The position numbers and the translations under genes were made by a program. From contig CALKUH010000022.1 in the NCBI GenBank assembly GCA_937996795.1, positions 124,001 to 188,000 on the forward strand: 64,000 nucleotides of DNA, written 5' to 3'. Positions 21,277-30,928 of the stretch are shown piece by piece. Under the pieces are notes generated by a model. The model made no database searches, was not told the DNA's origin, and worked only from the letters and a program-made list of their open reading frames with translations. Origin of the DNA: an uncultured Verrucomicrobiota bacterium. Its GTDB lineage: Bacteria > Verrucomicrobiota > Kiritimatiellia > CAIVKH01. Every line of letters begins with the position of its first letter. Position 1 is the first letter of the stretch.

Positions 21277-23733
21277 ATGACGGGATCCTCATCCAAACGT
21301 CTGGCGCTCGCCCTCCTTGCACCCGCGGCCGCGGTGCTCGCCCTTGAGGGCGCGGCCCGCCTGTTCCAGTGGGCGCCCCCCTCGGGATTTCTCGTCCGCC
21401 GCACGGTGGACGGCCAGCCGTTCTGGGCCGAAAACGAATACGCGGCACGTCGCTACTTCGGAAAGGCCCCCCTCCGAAAACCGGTGTGGCTGCTGGTGCC
21501 CGAGAAGAAAGCGGAGGGAGAGCGCCGGATTGTCGTGCTCGGCGAATCCGCCGCCCTCGGCGACCCCGCCCCCGAATTTGGCCTCGCCCGCCAGATCGAA
21601 GCCGCCCTGCAAGCCGCAAACCCCACGGCCACCATTACCGTCATCAACGCCGCCATGACGGCCATCAACTCGCACGTCATCAAGGATATCGCCCGTGACA
21701 CGCTGGCGCTCCAGCCGGATGCCATGGTCCTTCTTTGCGGAAACAACGAATTCATAGGGCCTTACGGACCTGCCTCCATTCTAGCCCCCTTCCAAACCTC
21801 CGATCTGCTGATCCGGTTGCACCAGCAGGTGCAACGCCTGCACCTCACCCAAGCCCTGCGCGCGCGCCAACCCACCCCGCCCACCCGCGAATGGGGAGGC
21901 CTCAATGCCTTCACCCAAACCGTACTCCCGCCCGGCGACCACCGCATTGGTATTACCCGCAAGAGATTCATTGAAAACATCTTGCATATTTCATCAACCT
22001 GTAGGGACGCCAACATCCCGCTCATCCTCCTGACCGTTCCCGTAAACCTGCGCGACTGCCCGCCCTTTGCATCCGACGACACTGCGCGTCCATCGTCGCA
22101 ACAGCTTTTTGATGAGGCTGTTAGACGAGAATCGATCGGAGACGCCACGAATGCCCTCTCGGCGTATGCGGCGGCGCGCGACGCGGATGCCATGCGTTTC
22201 CGGACAGACTCCACCATGAACCGCCTCCTGCGCACGCTCGCCACACAGGAGCAGCTTCCACTGGTGGACGCCGAGTCTATTTTTGCCCAAGACGCCGCTC
22301 CTCAGGCGCCCGGCGACACACATTTCCTAGACCATGTACACTTCACCTTCCGAGGCAACGTCCTTTTGGGCGCGTCCGTCGCCGCTGAAGTCGCGAAACA
22401 GCTAAACCTCTCCGGGCCAATCCCGGGCGACGCACAAATCCTAATGCGCGAGGCCCTGGCGTACACGGATTGGAACGAGCATCGCATCCTGCGCCTCATG
22501 TATCACCGGTTGCGCGGCCCGCCCTATGACCGGTGGGCGGATCACGCCGCGCGGATGGCGGCGTTGGAGGCACGGGTCGTCGCCGCCGATCCGGAGCTGA
22601 AGCCGGGCGCGCTGGACGAAGCGGCCGCGGCATATGAACGGGCGCTGGCCCGGCGTCCGCGCGACTGGGTGCTGCACGAGAAGGCCGCCATGCTGGCCAT
22701 CACCCGCGGCGAGGATCGTCGTGCCGCCGCCGGACTGCTCGACGCCCGTGCGCTGGCGGCACGCGCCGACGCCGCGCTCGACCGCACCCTGTCGGATGCG
22801 GACAAAGTGGCCCACCTCGTGACCCTGCGGAGCGAGCAGCCCGCGCAGGCGGCTGACGCCCTGTTCCAGATGGGTCGCGCCCGACTCCGCGCGGGGCTCC
22901 CGGATCAGGCCCTCCTGCTGCTGGCGGAGGCGGTGGCGCTCGATCCATCCGCGGATGAAGCCTGGGTCGATCAAGGCGTGGCCCTCGCCCGGCTGGGACG
23001 ACTCGAAGAAGCACGTTCGTCATTTGATCGCGCCCTGGCCCTGAATGAAGGAAATGTGCCGGCGCTCCACAACCAGGCATCCCTTCTCCTGCGAATGGAT
23101 CGGCCAGACCTTGCCGCGGAGGGCTATCGACGGGTACTGGAGCGGGACCCGAACCATCTGCCCGCCCTGCGAGGCATGGCGGAGACGCGGGCAGTGGCGG
23201 GCGATATTACCGGCGCACGCGAGTGGCTGGCCCGAGCCCTTCGCTACGCGCCGGGCGACCTCGCCGCCCGGTGGATGGACGCGCGGCTGGCCCATCAGGC
23301 GGGCGACACGGACGCCGCTGCGCGCGCACTTGCGGCGCTCGCCGCAAACGCCCCGCCCCCGGTTGCCAACCAGATGGCGATGGAGCTGGCGGATTGGGGC
23401 GCCACCGCACCGGCGATCGCCCTGCTCGAACGCCATATCCTCATTCACACCGGGGACGCCGTTGCGATGAGCAATCTGGCCTGGCTGCTGGGCTGCGCGG
23501 AGGATCCCGCCCTCCGCCAGCCGGCGCGTGCGCGGGAACTGGCACAGACCGCAGCCCGTTTGCGCCCGCGCGATCCCAACATTCTCTATGCCCACGCCAG
23601 CGTGCTTCGCGCCGCGGGCGCGTGGGACGAGGTGCGCCGCATCGCCGCGGAAGCGAAAGCCCTGCCCATGGATGCCGCGCAGCGCCGGCTCTGGGATGCC
23701 CTGGAACGGGGCACCGGGGGGGCGGCCCCCTGA
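21277..23733 (+). CDS. membrane-anchored SGNH hydrolase-like/TPR protein
   Basis: 818 residues. An N-terminal hydrophobic segment (~8-28) looks like an uncleaved anchor, placing the rest outside the cytoplasmic membrane. Residues ~80-390 resemble an SGNH/GDSL hydrolase: block I is [11 protein letters not shown] (GES instead of GDS), block III is LLCGNNEF, and the C-terminal block is [12 protein letters not shown] with a D-x-x-H arrangement. Residues ~530-810 are TPR-like helix pairs, for example a repeat containing [22 protein letters not shown] enzymes of this layout act on acyl or acetyl esters of surface polymers, but the substrate here is unknown. It diverges from the giant secreted protein, so a role in the cell envelope or exported glycans is plausible. 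It ends just before the rpsO promoter. Confidence 0.75.
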   Translation: MTGSSSKRLALALLAPAAAVLALEGAARLFQWAPPSGFLVRRTVDGQPFWAENEYAARRYFGKAPLRKPVWLLVPEKKAEGERRIVVLGESAALGDPAPEFGLARQIEAALQAANPTATITVINAAMTAINSHVIKDIARDTLALQPDAMVLLCGNNEFIGPYGPASILAPFQTSDLLIRLHQQVQRLHLTQALRARQPTPPTREWGGLNAFTQTVLPPGDHRIGITRKRFIENILHISSTCRDANIPLILLTVPVNLRDCPPFASDDTARPSSQQLFDEAVRRESIGDATNALSAYAAARDADAMRFRTDSTMNRLLRTLATQEQLPLVDAESIFAQDAAPQAPGDTHFLDHVHFTFRGNVLLGASVAAEVAKQLNLSGPIPGDAQILMREALAYTDWNEHRILRLMYHRLRGPPYDRWADHAARMAALEARVVAADPELKPGALDEAAAAYERALARRPRDWVLHEKAAMLAITRGEDRRAAAGLLDARALAARADAALDRTLSDADKVAHLVTLRSEQPAQAADALFQMGRARLRAGLPDQALLLLAEAVALDPSADEAWVDQGVALARLGRLEEARSSFDRALALNEGNVPALHNQASLLLRMDRPDLAAEGYRRVLERDPNHLPALRGMAETRAVAGDITGAREWLARALRYAPGDLAARWMDARLAHQAGDTDAAARALAALAANAPPPVANQMAMELADWGATAPAIALLERHILIHTGDAVAMSNLAWLLGCAEDPALRQPARARELAQTAARLRPRDPNILYAHASVLRAAGAWDEVRRIAAEAKALPMDAAQRRLWDALERGTGGAAP

Positions 23734-23753
23734 AAAAATTCCTTACTCCATGC

Positions 23754-23782
23754 TTGCCAAGCCGCGGCGGGCTCCCTATAAC
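23754..23782 (+). promoter_or_regulatory. sigma-70 promoter of rpsO-pnp
   Basis: TTGCCA at 23754-23759, a 17-nt spacer and TATAAC at 23777-23782 match the sigma-70 consensus closely. It lies 60 nt before the rpsO start and directly after the stop of the upstream gene, giving rpsO its own promoter. Confidence 0.75.
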
Positions 23783-23811
23783 GCGCCCCGACATCTGAAA
23801 GGTAAATACGA

Positions 23812-23834
23812 AAGACAAGCCTGTCTTGGGCTTG
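23812..23834 (+). promoter_or_regulatory. rpsO leader with two mutually exclusive hairpins
   Basis: AAGACA (23812-23817) can pair with TGTCTT (23822-23827). CAAGCC (23816-23821) can instead pair with GGCTTG (23829-23834). The two stems share bases and cannot form together, and the second ends 8 nt before the rpsO ATG. S15 is known to repress its own translation through diverse leader folds in other bacteria, so this is a plausible S15 autoregulatory element. The pairing is visible; the function is inferred. Confidence 0.45.
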
Positions 23835-23842
23835 AACGGGTT

Positions 23843-24100
23843 ATGCAGAACAAAGCGGACATCAAGCAGGAATACAAGCTCCACGAGAAGGACACCGGGT
23901 CTGTCGAAGTCCAGGTCGCCCTCCTCACGCAACGCATCAAGGAACTGACGGAGCACCTGCAAAAGCACGTGAAAGATCACAGCTCCCGGCGCGGCCTGAT
24001 CGGCATGGTCGGCCAACGCCGCCGCCTGTTGGACTATCTCAACAGCCACAGCCAGTCGCGCTATCAGCAACTGATCGGCCGCCTCGGCCTCCGCCGCTAA
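23843..24100 (+). CDS. rpsO: 30S ribosomal protein S15
   Basis: 85 residues, close to the usual 88-89. The family signature [15 protein letters not shown], the HxxDxxSRRGL segment ([20 protein letters not shown]) and the end [12 protein letters not shown] are all present. S15 binds 16S rRNA early in 30S assembly. The frame is open upstream, but the conserved N-terminus MQNKADIKQ fixes the start at 23843. It lies directly upstream of pnp, as in the classic rpsO-pnp operon. Confidence 0.97.
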   Translation: MQNKADIKQEYKLHEKDTGSVEVQVALLTQRIKELTEHLQKHVKDHSSRRGLIGMVGQRRRLLDYLNSHSQSRYQQLIGRLGLRR

Positions 24101-24109
24101 CAACCGCAT

Positions 24110-24197
24110 CCCGGTTTCGACCGGGTCAGGTCTGTCTTTCAAGCACGCTTCCGCGTGGTCGCCCCGGTGACCGCGGCCAGCCGGACCCATTGTCCGG
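24110..24197 (+). promoter_or_regulatory. structured rpsO-pnp intergenic leader
   Basis: The stretch between rpsO and pnp holds several stems. CCCGGT-TTCG-ACCGGG (24110-24125) has a UUCG tetraloop. A longer stem pairs CCGCGtGGTC with GACC-GCGG at about 24152-24175. CCGGAC-ccatt-GTCCGG spans 24181-24197. No U-run follows, so these do not look like full terminators. In E. coli the pnp leader is cut by RNase III and then degraded with PNPase help as autoregulation; a similar role is inferred here. Confidence 0.5.
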
Positions 24198-24252
24198 AAC
24201 CCCTGGACCGCCCGCCGCGCAAGGATCACTCGGGGCACCAGAGGAAACACAC

Positions 24253-26358
24253 ATGAGCATCAAGCAAATCGCCGTCGAATTGGGCGGCAAATCCATCACG
24301 TTCGAAACCGGCCTCCTCGCACAGCAGGCCAACGGCGCGGTCAGCGTCCGCGTCGGCGACACCATCGTCTTCTCGGCGGTCACCGCGACGAAGACCCCGC
24401 GCGAAGGCGTGGACTTCTTCCCGCTCCAGGTCGAATACCGCGAGAAATACTACGCGGCCGGCCGGTTCCCCGGCGGCTATTTCAAGCGCGAGGCCAAGCC
24501 CTCCGAGCGCGAAATCCTGACGGCCCGCGTCACGGACCGCCCGCTGCGGCCGTTCTTCCCCGAAGGCTTCCGCAACGACGTCCAGATCAACAACATGTTG
24601 ATGAGCACGGACGGCGAAAATGAATCCGACATCCTCAGCATCCTCGCCTCCAGCGCGGCGCTGGTCATCTCGGACATCCCGTTCTTCGGCCCGATCGCCG
24701 CCGTCCGCGTCGGCCGTATCAATGGCCAGTTCGTGTACAACCCGACCCACTCGGAAATGCAGAACAGCGACCTGAATCTCGTCTATGCCGGTTCGCGCGA
24801 CCTGCCGATCATGATCGAAGGCAACGCGGATGAAATCAGCGAGGCGGACATGGTCGCCGCGATGAAGTTCGCGCACCAGGCGATGGCGCCGCTCTGCGAC
24901 GCGCAGCTCAAGCTCCGCGAGCTGCTCGGCCTGCCCGCGAAAAACGTCACGGAAACCCCGGTGGACGCCTCGCTGCTGGCCCGCGCCCGCGACCTCGCCG
25001 GCGCCGACTTCCGCGCCGCCCTCCGCATCAGCGGCAAGCTGGAGCGACAGGACAAGATCGCCGCGATCAAGGAGTCGCTGAAAGCCAAGCTCACGGACCT
25101 CACGGAGGAGCAGTTCTTCCAGTTGTTCGACGCGCTGGAAATCGATTGCACCCGCCGCCTCGTCCTCGAGGACAAGGTCCGCATCGGCGGCCGCGGCTTC
25201 GAGGAAATCCGCCCGCTCGCCGCACAGGTCGGCCTGCTGCCCCGCACGCACGGCTCGGCGATCTTCAACCGCGGCGAAACGCAGGCCCTCGCGACGGTCA
25301 CGCTCGGCACGAGCGACGACTCGCAGGACCTCGACGCCATCGCCGGCGGCCCGGATGAGAAAAACTTCATCCTCCACTACAACTTCCCACCCTACTCCGT
25401 CGGCGAAGTGGGCCGCCTCGGCTCCACCGGTCGCCGCGAAATCGGCCACGGCAACCTCGCGGAGCGCTCGCTCTACCCGATGGTGCCGAAGGATTACCCC
25501 TACGCGATCCGCATCGTGTCGGAAATCATGGGCTCGAACGGCTCCAGCTCCATGGCGTCGGTGTGCGTCGGCACGCTCGCCCTCATGGACGCCGGCGTCC
25601 CGATGAAGAAGCCGGTCGCCGGCATCTCCGTCGGCCTGTTCACCGGCGATAACGGCCAGGCGGAACTCGTCACCGACATCCTCGGCGCCGAGGACCACTG
25701 CGGCGACATGGACTTCAAGGTCTCCGGCACCCGCGACGGCATCACCGGCTTCCAGGTGGACCTGAAAATCCGCGGCCTCGCGTGGAGCAGCGTCGAGAAG
25801 GCGTTCGCGATGGCGAAATCCGCCCGCAGCAAGATCCTCGACTACATGCAGGGCGTGCTCGCCGCCCCGCGCGAAGAGCTCTCGCCCTACGCGCCCCGCA
25901 TCACCGTCGTCCGCATCAACACCGAGAAGATCGGCGCCCTCATCGGCCCCGGCGGCAAGAACATCCGCCGCATCACCGACACGACCGGCGCGAAGATCGA
26001 CATCGAGGACGACGGCACGGTCAAGATCTTCGCCGTCAACAAGGAGGCAATGGACGCCGCCGTCCGCGAGGTCAACCTCATCGGCGCCGATGCCGAAGTC
26101 GGCAAGCTGTACCACGGCACCGTGACGGGCATCAAAGAATTCGGCGCCTTCGTCGAGATTCTGCCCGGCAAGGAAGGCCTCGTGCACATCAGCGAAATGG
26201 CCGACCGCCGCATCCGCAGCGTCGACGAAATCTGCAAGGTCGGTGACGTCATGTGGGTCAAGTGCATCGAAGTCCAGGAAAACGGCAAGGTCCGCCTCAG
26301 CCGCCGCCAGGCCCTCGAGGAACTCGACGCCAACGGCGAGCCGAAGCAGCAGAACTAA
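24253..26358 (+). CDS. pnp: polyribonucleotide nucleotidyltransferase (PNPase)
   Basis: 701 residues, the usual length. PNPase degrades RNA 3'-5' with phosphate and is a degradosome/RNA-quality enzyme. The first RNase PH domain begins [20 protein letters not shown] and includes [17 protein letters not shown]. The second includes [18 protein letters not shown] and the [10 protein letters not shown] segment. A KH domain has [11 protein letters not shown] (~residue 570), and a C-terminal S1 domain has the [13 protein letters not shown] motif (~620-700). The start at 24253 follows AGAGGAAA. The gene is cotranscribable with rpsO and ends at a strong terminator. Confidence 0.97.
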   Translation: MSIKQIAVELGGKSITFETGLLAQQANGAVSVRVGDTIVFSAVTATKTPREGVDFFPLQVEYREKYYAAGRFPGGYFKREAKPSEREILTARVTDRPLRPFFPEGFRNDVQINNMLMSTDGENESDILSILASSAALVISDIPFFGPIAAVRVGRINGQFVYNPTHSEMQNSDLNLVYAGSRDLPIMIEGNADEISEADMVAAMKFAHQAMAPLCDAQLKLRELLGLPAKNVTETPVDASLLARARDLAGADFRAALRISGKLERQDKIAAIKESLKAKLTDLTEEQFFQLFDALEIDCTRRLVLEDKVRIGGRGFEEIRPLAAQVGLLPRTHGSAIFNRGETQALATVTLGTSDDSQDLDAIAGGPDEKNFILHYNFPPYSVGEVGRLGSTGRREIGHGNLAERSLYPMVPKDYPYAIRIVSEIMGSNGSSSMASVCVGTLALMDAGVPMKKPVAGISVGLFTGDNGQAELVTDILGAEDHCGDMDFKVSGTRDGITGFQVDLKIRGLAWSSVEKAFAMAKSARSKILDYMQGVLAAPREELSPYAPRITVVRINTEKIGALIGPGGKNIRRITDTTGAKIDIEDDGTVKIFAVNKEAMDAAVREVNLIGADAEVGKLYHGTVTGIKEFGAFVEILPGKEGLVHISEMADRRIRSVDEICKVGDVMWVKCIEVQENGKVRLSRRQALEELDANGEPKQQN

Positions 26359-26380
26359 CCGTTCGCCCAGGTCAATCAAC

Positions 26381-26414
26381 AAAGAGCCGGACCGCCCACG
26401 CGGTCCGGCTCTTT
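26381..26414 (+). terminator. intrinsic terminator after pnp
   Basis: A perfect 15-bp stem (26381-26395 with 26400-26414, 4-nt loop) ends in CTTT followed by GCTTTCC. The other strand has TTTGTTGATT after the stem, so it may also stop minus-strand transcription arriving from the GH120 gene. Confidence 0.85.
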
Positions 26415-26519
26415 GCTTTCCAGCCCCTCGAGTCCTCATAGGCTTCAGGCGGGCAAGACCGCCGGGGGGCCGAGAGGGTTTGGGGATGGGTGCTGTTTTC
26501 GCGTAAACGCAGCAGCGGG

Positions 26520-28340
26520 CTACCGAAGGCGCAGTTCACCCGCGCCGGGACGCTCGAAGGGGCCGGGCGCCGGATTCGCGGGGTCGCGCGGGCGTCCGAA
26601 GAAATCGGTGTCCACGCGGAGGTCCGTCCCGTTGGCCTGCACAAACGGCAGGTCCGGCAGCGCCGCGACTCCCAGCAACGCGGTCGTCACGAGCGGACGC
26701 TGACGCGCCGCCATCCACGCCGGGTCGAAGGCAACGTTCAGGTAGTGCCCGTCCTTGCGCTTCTGCAACCGGATCTGCGCGTTCGATTGAACCACCAGCG
26801 GGTCGCGCTCCAACGCGGAAGGCTTCGCGCCCGCGAGGAAAATGTTGCCGCCCATTCGCGACGCCGGCGTCGCCTGATCATACGCCGCCAGACTTGCAAT
26901 CGAGCCGTGCAGGATGTTGTTGAAGTAGCGGTCGTCCCCGGCGGGATTGTCGCGCATCCCCGCAATCTCGGTGGAATGCGGCTTGTGGTACGGCGTCACG
27001 CGGTCCTGGTAGGCCACCACTTTGATCCGACCGGCAATCAGGTTGTGCACATACGCGCCGCCCTGCGACGCGATGTCGATCGCGAACCGCGACAGGAACA
27101 CGTTGTTGTCCACGAGGTACGGGCCGTGGTTCACCTCGGAGAAGAAATCGATGAAATTCTCGTGGAACAAATTCTGTGTCACGCGCGTACCCTGCGTCAT
27201 CCAGTCCAGCCACATCCCGCGCGGCGTGCGATAGACGTGGTTCCCGCGCAGGACCGTGTCGATCGGCCCGTGGAACTTGATCCCGGCCTGCTCGTCGCCG
27301 TCAAACAGCCTGCGCACGTGGATGTCGTGGACCGTGTTGGACTCGACCACGCTGAACGCACACCCGAACGCGCCGACGATGCCCGCCTGCTCGCAGTGCG
27401 ACACGCGGTTGTGGCGGACGACGTGGTGGCCGATCGTTTCCCGGTTCCACCCCCGCTCCAGCGCGCGCTCGATCGTCGCGACGAAGGACTTCGCACTGCC
27501 GCTCTTGTTATTCAGCTCGTCCCCGAACTTCCCGAGGGAAATGCCCGCGCAGACGGAGTGGCTGATGGTGTTGTGCTCGATGATCCACCCCTTGCTCCAG
27601 TGCGGGCCGATCAGCCCGACCTGCTCCGCCGATGGCGGCGCCCACGGCGTGGCCGCGTGACGCATCGTGAACCCGCGCACGGTGATAAAATTGCGGCCCG
27701 GCTGGTCCGGATAGAACACCGTCTGGCGCACGTTGACCTCGACCAGCGCCTCGTTGGGATTCACGCCCTTGAACTGCGCCCACACCGTGGTGTTCGTCGC
27801 GTCGACCTGCGCGAACCAGAGCGGCCCGTGCGTCGCCGCTTCCGACGGCGCCGCGCCCAGCACCTCGTCCAGCGCGGCCGCCTCAACCAGCCAGTGGCCA
27901 TTGAGATAAACCGCCCCGGTATGATGCGTGCGCCCCTTGTCGCGGAACCAGTTGCCCTGGATCACATCCGCAAACGGATTAAACGCGCCAAAAAACGTGT
28001 TCGGCAAAACGACCCGCCAGACGTCGCCCGTCACCGGCGTCCACCCTGTGACCACCTCCGACCCCTTGAGCTCGACCACCGCGCCCGGCGCGGCTTGGTA
28101 CACGATGCGCTGGTCATCGGACTCGCCGCCGCGCGGTGGATTCACCCGCTCGCGGTACACCCCCGCATGCACCGTCACCGTATCGCCCGGCTGCGCGAGG
28201 TCCGCCGCACGCTGGATCGTGCGCAGCGGCGCGGACGCCGTGCCCGGATTCGCGTCATCGCCGCCCACCGCGACGTGCCACTCCGCCCCGCCCGCGATCG
28301 TGCCGCTCAACGCGACTGCCATGATGATTCTTCTCCACAT
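26520..28340 (-). CDS. GH120 family beta-xylosidase, secreted
   Basis: 606 residues. It closely resembles the GH120 beta-xylosidase XylC of Thermoanaerobacterium as I remember it. Shared blocks include GVYRERVNPPRGG, the HAATPWAPPSAEQ/GLIGPHWSKGWIIEHN region, MWLDWMTQGTRV and SEVNHGPYLVDNN. The candidate catalytic pair is Asp379 (WLDW) and Glu402 (SEVNHGP), 23 residues apart as in XylC (Asp382/Glu405 from memory). The fold is a right-handed parallel beta-helix. The start at 28340 gives MWRRIIMAVALSGTIAGGA, a short signal peptide. Reading further upstream adds sequence unlike the family and runs into nth. It should release xylose from xylo-oligosaccharides outside the cytoplasm. It is probably controlled from the operator-like repeats just upstream. 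Confidence 0.9.
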   Translation of the reverse strand: MWRRIIMAVALSGTIAGGAEWHVAVGGDDANPGTASAPLRTIQRAADLAQPGDTVTVHAGVYRERVNPPRGGESDDQRIVYQAAPGAVVELKGSEVVTGWTPVTGDVWRVVLPNTFFGAFNPFADVIQGNWFRDKGRTHHTGAVYLNGHWLVEAAALDEVLGAAPSEAATHGPLWFAQVDATNTTVWAQFKGVNPNEALVEVNVRQTVFYPDQPGRNFITVRGFTMRHAATPWAPPSAEQVGLIGPHWSKGWIIEHNTISHSVCAGISLGKFGDELNNKSGSAKSFVATIERALERGWNRETIGHHVVRHNRVSHCEQAGIVGAFGCAFSVVESNTVHDIHVRRLFDGDEQAGIKFHGPIDTVLRGNHVYRTPRGMWLDWMTQGTRVTQNLFHENFIDFFSEVNHGPYLVDNNVFLSRFAIDIASQGGAYVHNLIAGRIKVVAYQDRVTPYHKPHSTEIAGMRDNPAGDDRYFNNILHGSIASLAAYDQATPASRMGGNIFLAGAKPSALERDPLVVQSNAQIRLQKRKDGHYLNVAFDPAWMAARQRPLVTTALLGVAALPDLPFVQANGTDLRVDTDFFGRPRDPANPAPGPFERPGAGELRLR

Positions 28341-28360
28341 CAGATCGCCGTTATTCCTCT

Positions 28361-28427
28361 TTTTGCAACGTCTGTAAAAAGAATTTCGCTGCGCCTGCAA
28401 CGTCTGTAAATTACAGACGCTGCAAAA
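28361..28427. promoter_or_regulatory. three-copy operator-like motif between the GH120 gene and nth
   Basis: The word TGCAACGTCTGTAA occurs within 28361-28380 and again at 28396-28409. An inverted copy with one mismatch lies at 28411-28424. Copies two and three make a near-perfect palindrome with 14-bp arms around a single A; copy one is a direct repeat 32 bp (about three helical turns) away. This is typical spacing for a DNA-binding regulator. It most likely controls the xylosidase gene, since the third copy abuts the nth start codon. The regulator is unknown. Confidence 0.6.
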
Positions 28428-28430
28428 CCA

Positions 28431-29090
28431 ATGCCACGCGCCTCCGACACCGCCCAACGCAAACGCCGGGCCGCCGAGATTCTCGGGCGGCTGCGGCGGC
28501 ACATCCCCGACCTGCGGTGCGAGCTCGACTTCACCACGCCGCTGGAACTCGCCGTCGCGGCGATCCTCGCGGCGCAGTGCACGGACAAGCGCGTGAACAT
28601 GGTCACGCCGGCGCTGTTCAAGAAATACCCGACGGCGAAGGCGTACGCCGGGGCGGAGCCGGCGGAGCTGGAGGCGCTGGTCAAGACGACCGGATTTTAT
28701 CGCAACAAGGCCAAAAGCATCCGCGCGCTCGGCGCGGCGCTGGTGGAGCGGCATGGCGGCGAGCTGCCGCGCGAGCTGGAGAAGCTCGTCGAGCTGCCGG
28801 GCATCGGCCGCAAAACGGCGAACCTGCTGATGGCGGATGCGTTTGGCCAGCCGGGGCTAATCATTGATACGCACCAGATCCGCCTGAACCAGCGCCTCGG
28901 CTTCACGGAGCAGACCGACGCGACGAAGATCGAGATGGAGTTGCGCGAATGGCTGCCCCCCGCGGATTGGACCGACTGGTCCCACGCGCTGACCCTGCAC
29001 GGCCGCTACACCTGCGTCGCGCGAAGCCCGAAGTGCGACGAGTGTCCGCTGACCGACCTGTGCCCGTTTTTCGCCGAACACCAGCGGTGA
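28431..29090 (+). CDS. nth: endonuclease III (DNA glycosylase/AP lyase)
   Basis: 219 residues, typical length. It removes oxidised pyrimidines and nicks the abasic site. The helix-hairpin-helix LPGIGRKTAN carries the catalytic lysine (~residue 128). The Asp of the GPD loop is in IIDTHQIRL, where Thr-His is kept but the usual Val is Ile. The 4Fe-4S cluster cysteines follow the C-x6-C-x2-C-x5-C pattern in CVARSPKCDECPLTDLC. There is no clear ribosome-binding site before the ATG, and the operator-like palindrome ends 6 nt upstream. Confidence 0.95.
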   Translation: MPRASDTAQRKRRAAEILGRLRRHIPDLRCELDFTTPLELAVAAILAAQCTDKRVNMVTPALFKKYPTAKAYAGAEPAELEALVKTTGFYRNKAKSIRALGAALVERHGGELPRELEKLVELPGIGRKTANLLMADAFGQPGLIIDTHQIRLNQRLGFTEQTDATKIEMELREWLPPADWTDWSHALTLHGRYTCVARSPKCDECPLTDLCPFFAEHQR

Positions 29091-29148
29091 GGGGCGGCAC
29101 ACCCGCGCCGGGCGGGCCGCACCCTCGACCGCCTTGGTGCGCTACACC

Positions 29149-30006
29149 TCAGAAGTGCCAGACCGCGGACAATTCCACTCCGGCCTCAAAGTCATCGCGC
29201 GCAATTGGACTATCGCCAATATCGCTGCTGTACAGTTCAGCCTCGGCCGCCACAATCAGATGGATATGCTCCGTGAGGTAACGCCGGTGAATCAGGTTGA
29301 TGCCGGTCGAGCGATATCCGCCATCCAGGTCGATCTCGGCCAACCCGGACGCTTCGGAATCCGCGGCTGACACGCCGAAGTCCTTGTTGATGAATTCGTC
29401 GGTGCCGAAGGTGGAGAAGACAAACACCTCGGTCCCGCTGCCATCGACTTGATTTCCGAACCGGTGTCCGGCGGCCACCACGCCGAGCCAGCCGAATCCG
29501 CTTTCTCCACCCATGACACGGCCGCCGATCCAGTTCCGCCAATCGTCGCCCACGCTGCGCCGCGTTTCCAGGAACCCGACGATATGCGAATCCCGTTTTT
29601 CAAGGCCATCAAGCGCCCCATCCTCGGAATCATCCGGCTCAAGACCGCCCTCATATCGCCCGCCCGCCTGGACCAACCACACGTCAGCGACCCGGCCGCG
29701 CCAGCCGAGTTCCATCCCCTCCCAGAAGACGAGATGGTTTCCGGTTCGCCATTGGATGGCGCCGGCCGGATCCAGTTCGAACTCGTATTCGTCGGAGCCG
29801 TCGTAGGCGGCTTCGTATTCGACGCCGGCCCCCAAGGCAACGCCCCAACCTCCGCCACGCGTGAAATCGAACACCGAAGGCAGCGGCACAAGGGCTTCGA
29901 CGGCCTGGGCTTGTCCCCTTGCCGTTGTGCCGGTCGCCAGCCCAACGAGTAGTGCGGCTAAAAATGAGCAGAAACGGTTGTGATTCATTTTGATGTGATC
30001 GTTCAT
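29149..30006 (-). CDS. MipA/OmpV-like outer membrane protein
   Basis: 285 residues from the start at 30006; an alternative ATG at 29988 gives the same signal peptide, ending near TTARGQ. The mature part alternates aromatic and polar residues like a beta-barrel and ends in VWHF, a terminal aromatic typical for BAM-assembled barrels. The N-terminal strand GGGWGVALGAGVEYEAAYDGSDEYE and the internal LGWRGRVADVWLVQAGGRYEGG resemble the MipA/OmpV family. It lies 31 nt after the preceding barrel gene on the same strand, so the two are probably one operon next to a LytTR regulator. Confidence 0.75.
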   Translation of the reverse strand: MNDHIKMNHNRFCSFLAALLVGLATGTTARGQAQAVEALVPLPSVFDFTRGGGWGVALGAGVEYEAAYDGSDEYEFELDPAGAIQWRTGNHLVFWEGMELGWRGRVADVWLVQAGGRYEGGLEPDDSEDGALDGLEKRDSHIVGFLETRRSVGDDWRNWIGGRVMGGESGFGWLGVVAAGHRFGNQVDGSGTEVFVFSTFGTDEFINKDFGVSAADSEASGLAEIDLDGGYRSTGINLIHRRYLTEHIHLIVAAEAELYSSDIGDSPIARDDFEAGVELSAVWHF

Positions 30007-30037
30007 TTTGTTTTCTTCATTGGATATTGGTTGATGA

Positions 30038-30733
30038 CTAATACAGCCAGGCTGCGCCGAGGGTAAAGCGCTGGGTGTCGATGTCGATGTTGTAGCCGGC
30101 GTCTTCAACCCAGAGGCCATCCCAGCTGCCGAGCAGGGTCCACGCATCGTTCAAGGCGTAGCTGACCCGCGCGCCGAATCCGGGACCACTCCCGTCGCCA
30201 AAGCTGTAGTACTTCCCGTAGAGCGTCGCCTCCCAGCGATCGAGAAACGTCGCGCCGAGACCCGCTTCGGCCGAGAACCCGACATCATCCCCGTCCTCTC
30301 CCGTGCCGGCGCCGCCATAGGACGGATTGGCTTCGAATTCGTCCAGCCCATCGGTGCGGAAATACTCGCCTCCCGCGACGCCATAGGCGTAAACGGCGCC
30401 CGTTTCGAGGGGGACCAGATCGGCTGCGTAGCCCAACCCTATCGAGAGTTGGACAGTGTTGAAGTCCTCGCTGTCGCCATAGGTCATCCACTCGCCCATC
30501 CCGCGGGCGAACCAACCGCTCCCCAACGGTTGCGACGCCTCCACCTGAAGGCCATACCCGTTCTCATCGGTATCCTCGAAAGCGTCATCCACCGGCCCCG
30601 TTATGGCCGGGCCTTCAAAGCTGTGCTGGCCGATCACGGCACGTCCCGAGACATATCGCTCGCCGAGCAACCTGTCGGCAAATACGTTCCCCGCCATCAC
30701 CACTCCGATCAGCATCATACTCACGTTCTTCAT
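30038..30733 (-). CDS. outer membrane beta-barrel protein
   Basis: 231 residues. The start at 30733 is preferred because GAGGA lies 6 nt upstream; an ATG two codons earlier (30739) sits too close. The signal peptide MKNVSMMLIGVVMAGNVFA is followed by amphipathic strands rich in Gly, Tyr and Trp, such as ARVSYALNDAWTLLGSWDG. The protein ends in GAAWLY, an aromatic C-terminus typical of outer membrane barrels. I cannot name a substrate or exact family. It is the first gene downstream of the tandem-repeat promoter shared with the LytTR regulator. Confidence 0.75.
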   Translation of the reverse strand: MKNVSMMLIGVVMAGNVFADRLLGERYVSGRAVIGQHSFEGPAITGPVDDAFEDTDENGYGLQVEASQPLGSGWFARGMGEWMTYGDSEDFNTVQLSIGLGYAADLVPLETGAVYAYGVAGGEYFRTDGLDEFEANPSYGGAGTGEDGDDVGFSAEAGLGATFLDRWEATLYGKYYSFGDGSGPGFGARVSYALNDAWTLLGSWDGLWVEDAGYNIDIDTQRFTLGAAWLY

Positions 30734-30793
30734 GGTCATTCCTCTTTCTTTTTGGGATTCCTTCCTGTGTGCGGCACTGTGCGCGCACGCGAG

Positions 30794-30822
30794 ACTATAC
30801 GGAGCGGAACCTGCGGCCATTA
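30794..30822 (-). promoter_or_regulatory. predicted promoter of the barrel operon
   Basis: On the minus strand TATAGT (30799 to 30794) is a good -10 box. The hexamer 17 nt upstream, TAATGG, is a poor -35 box. A weak -35 next to a tandem repeat suggests an activator-dependent promoter. Confidence 0.45.
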
Positions 30823-30862
30823 CGGCTTTTGCACGAACGGGCCGGCTTTTGCACGAACGGGC
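30823..30862. promoter_or_regulatory. 20-bp perfect tandem repeat, candidate LytTR binding site
   Basis: CGGCTTTTGCACGAACGGGC occurs twice head to tail (30823-30842 and 30843-30862). LytTR proteins bind pairs of short direct repeats about two helical turns apart. This pair lies between the LytTR gene and the divergent barrel operon, directly upstream of the barrel -35 region. Confidence 0.6.
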
Positions 30863-30928
30863 CGCGAGCAGTCCTGTAAGGCATCCTTTCGATGGGCGAA
30901 GAGAGGTCGCGCTAGATAAATTCCATTC

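Noticed and set aside
24110..24125. rpsO terminator
   Set aside because: The UUCG hairpin lacks a following U-run; it more likely belongs to the pnp leader.
24226..26439. Minus-strand 737-residue frame opposite pnp
   Set aside because: It is an Asp/Ala/Arg-rich shadow; the plus strand clearly encodes PNPase.
28341..28754. Upstream extension of the xylosidase frame
   Set aside because: The extra 138 residues are the antisense of nth and precede a good signal peptide, so translation starts at 28340.
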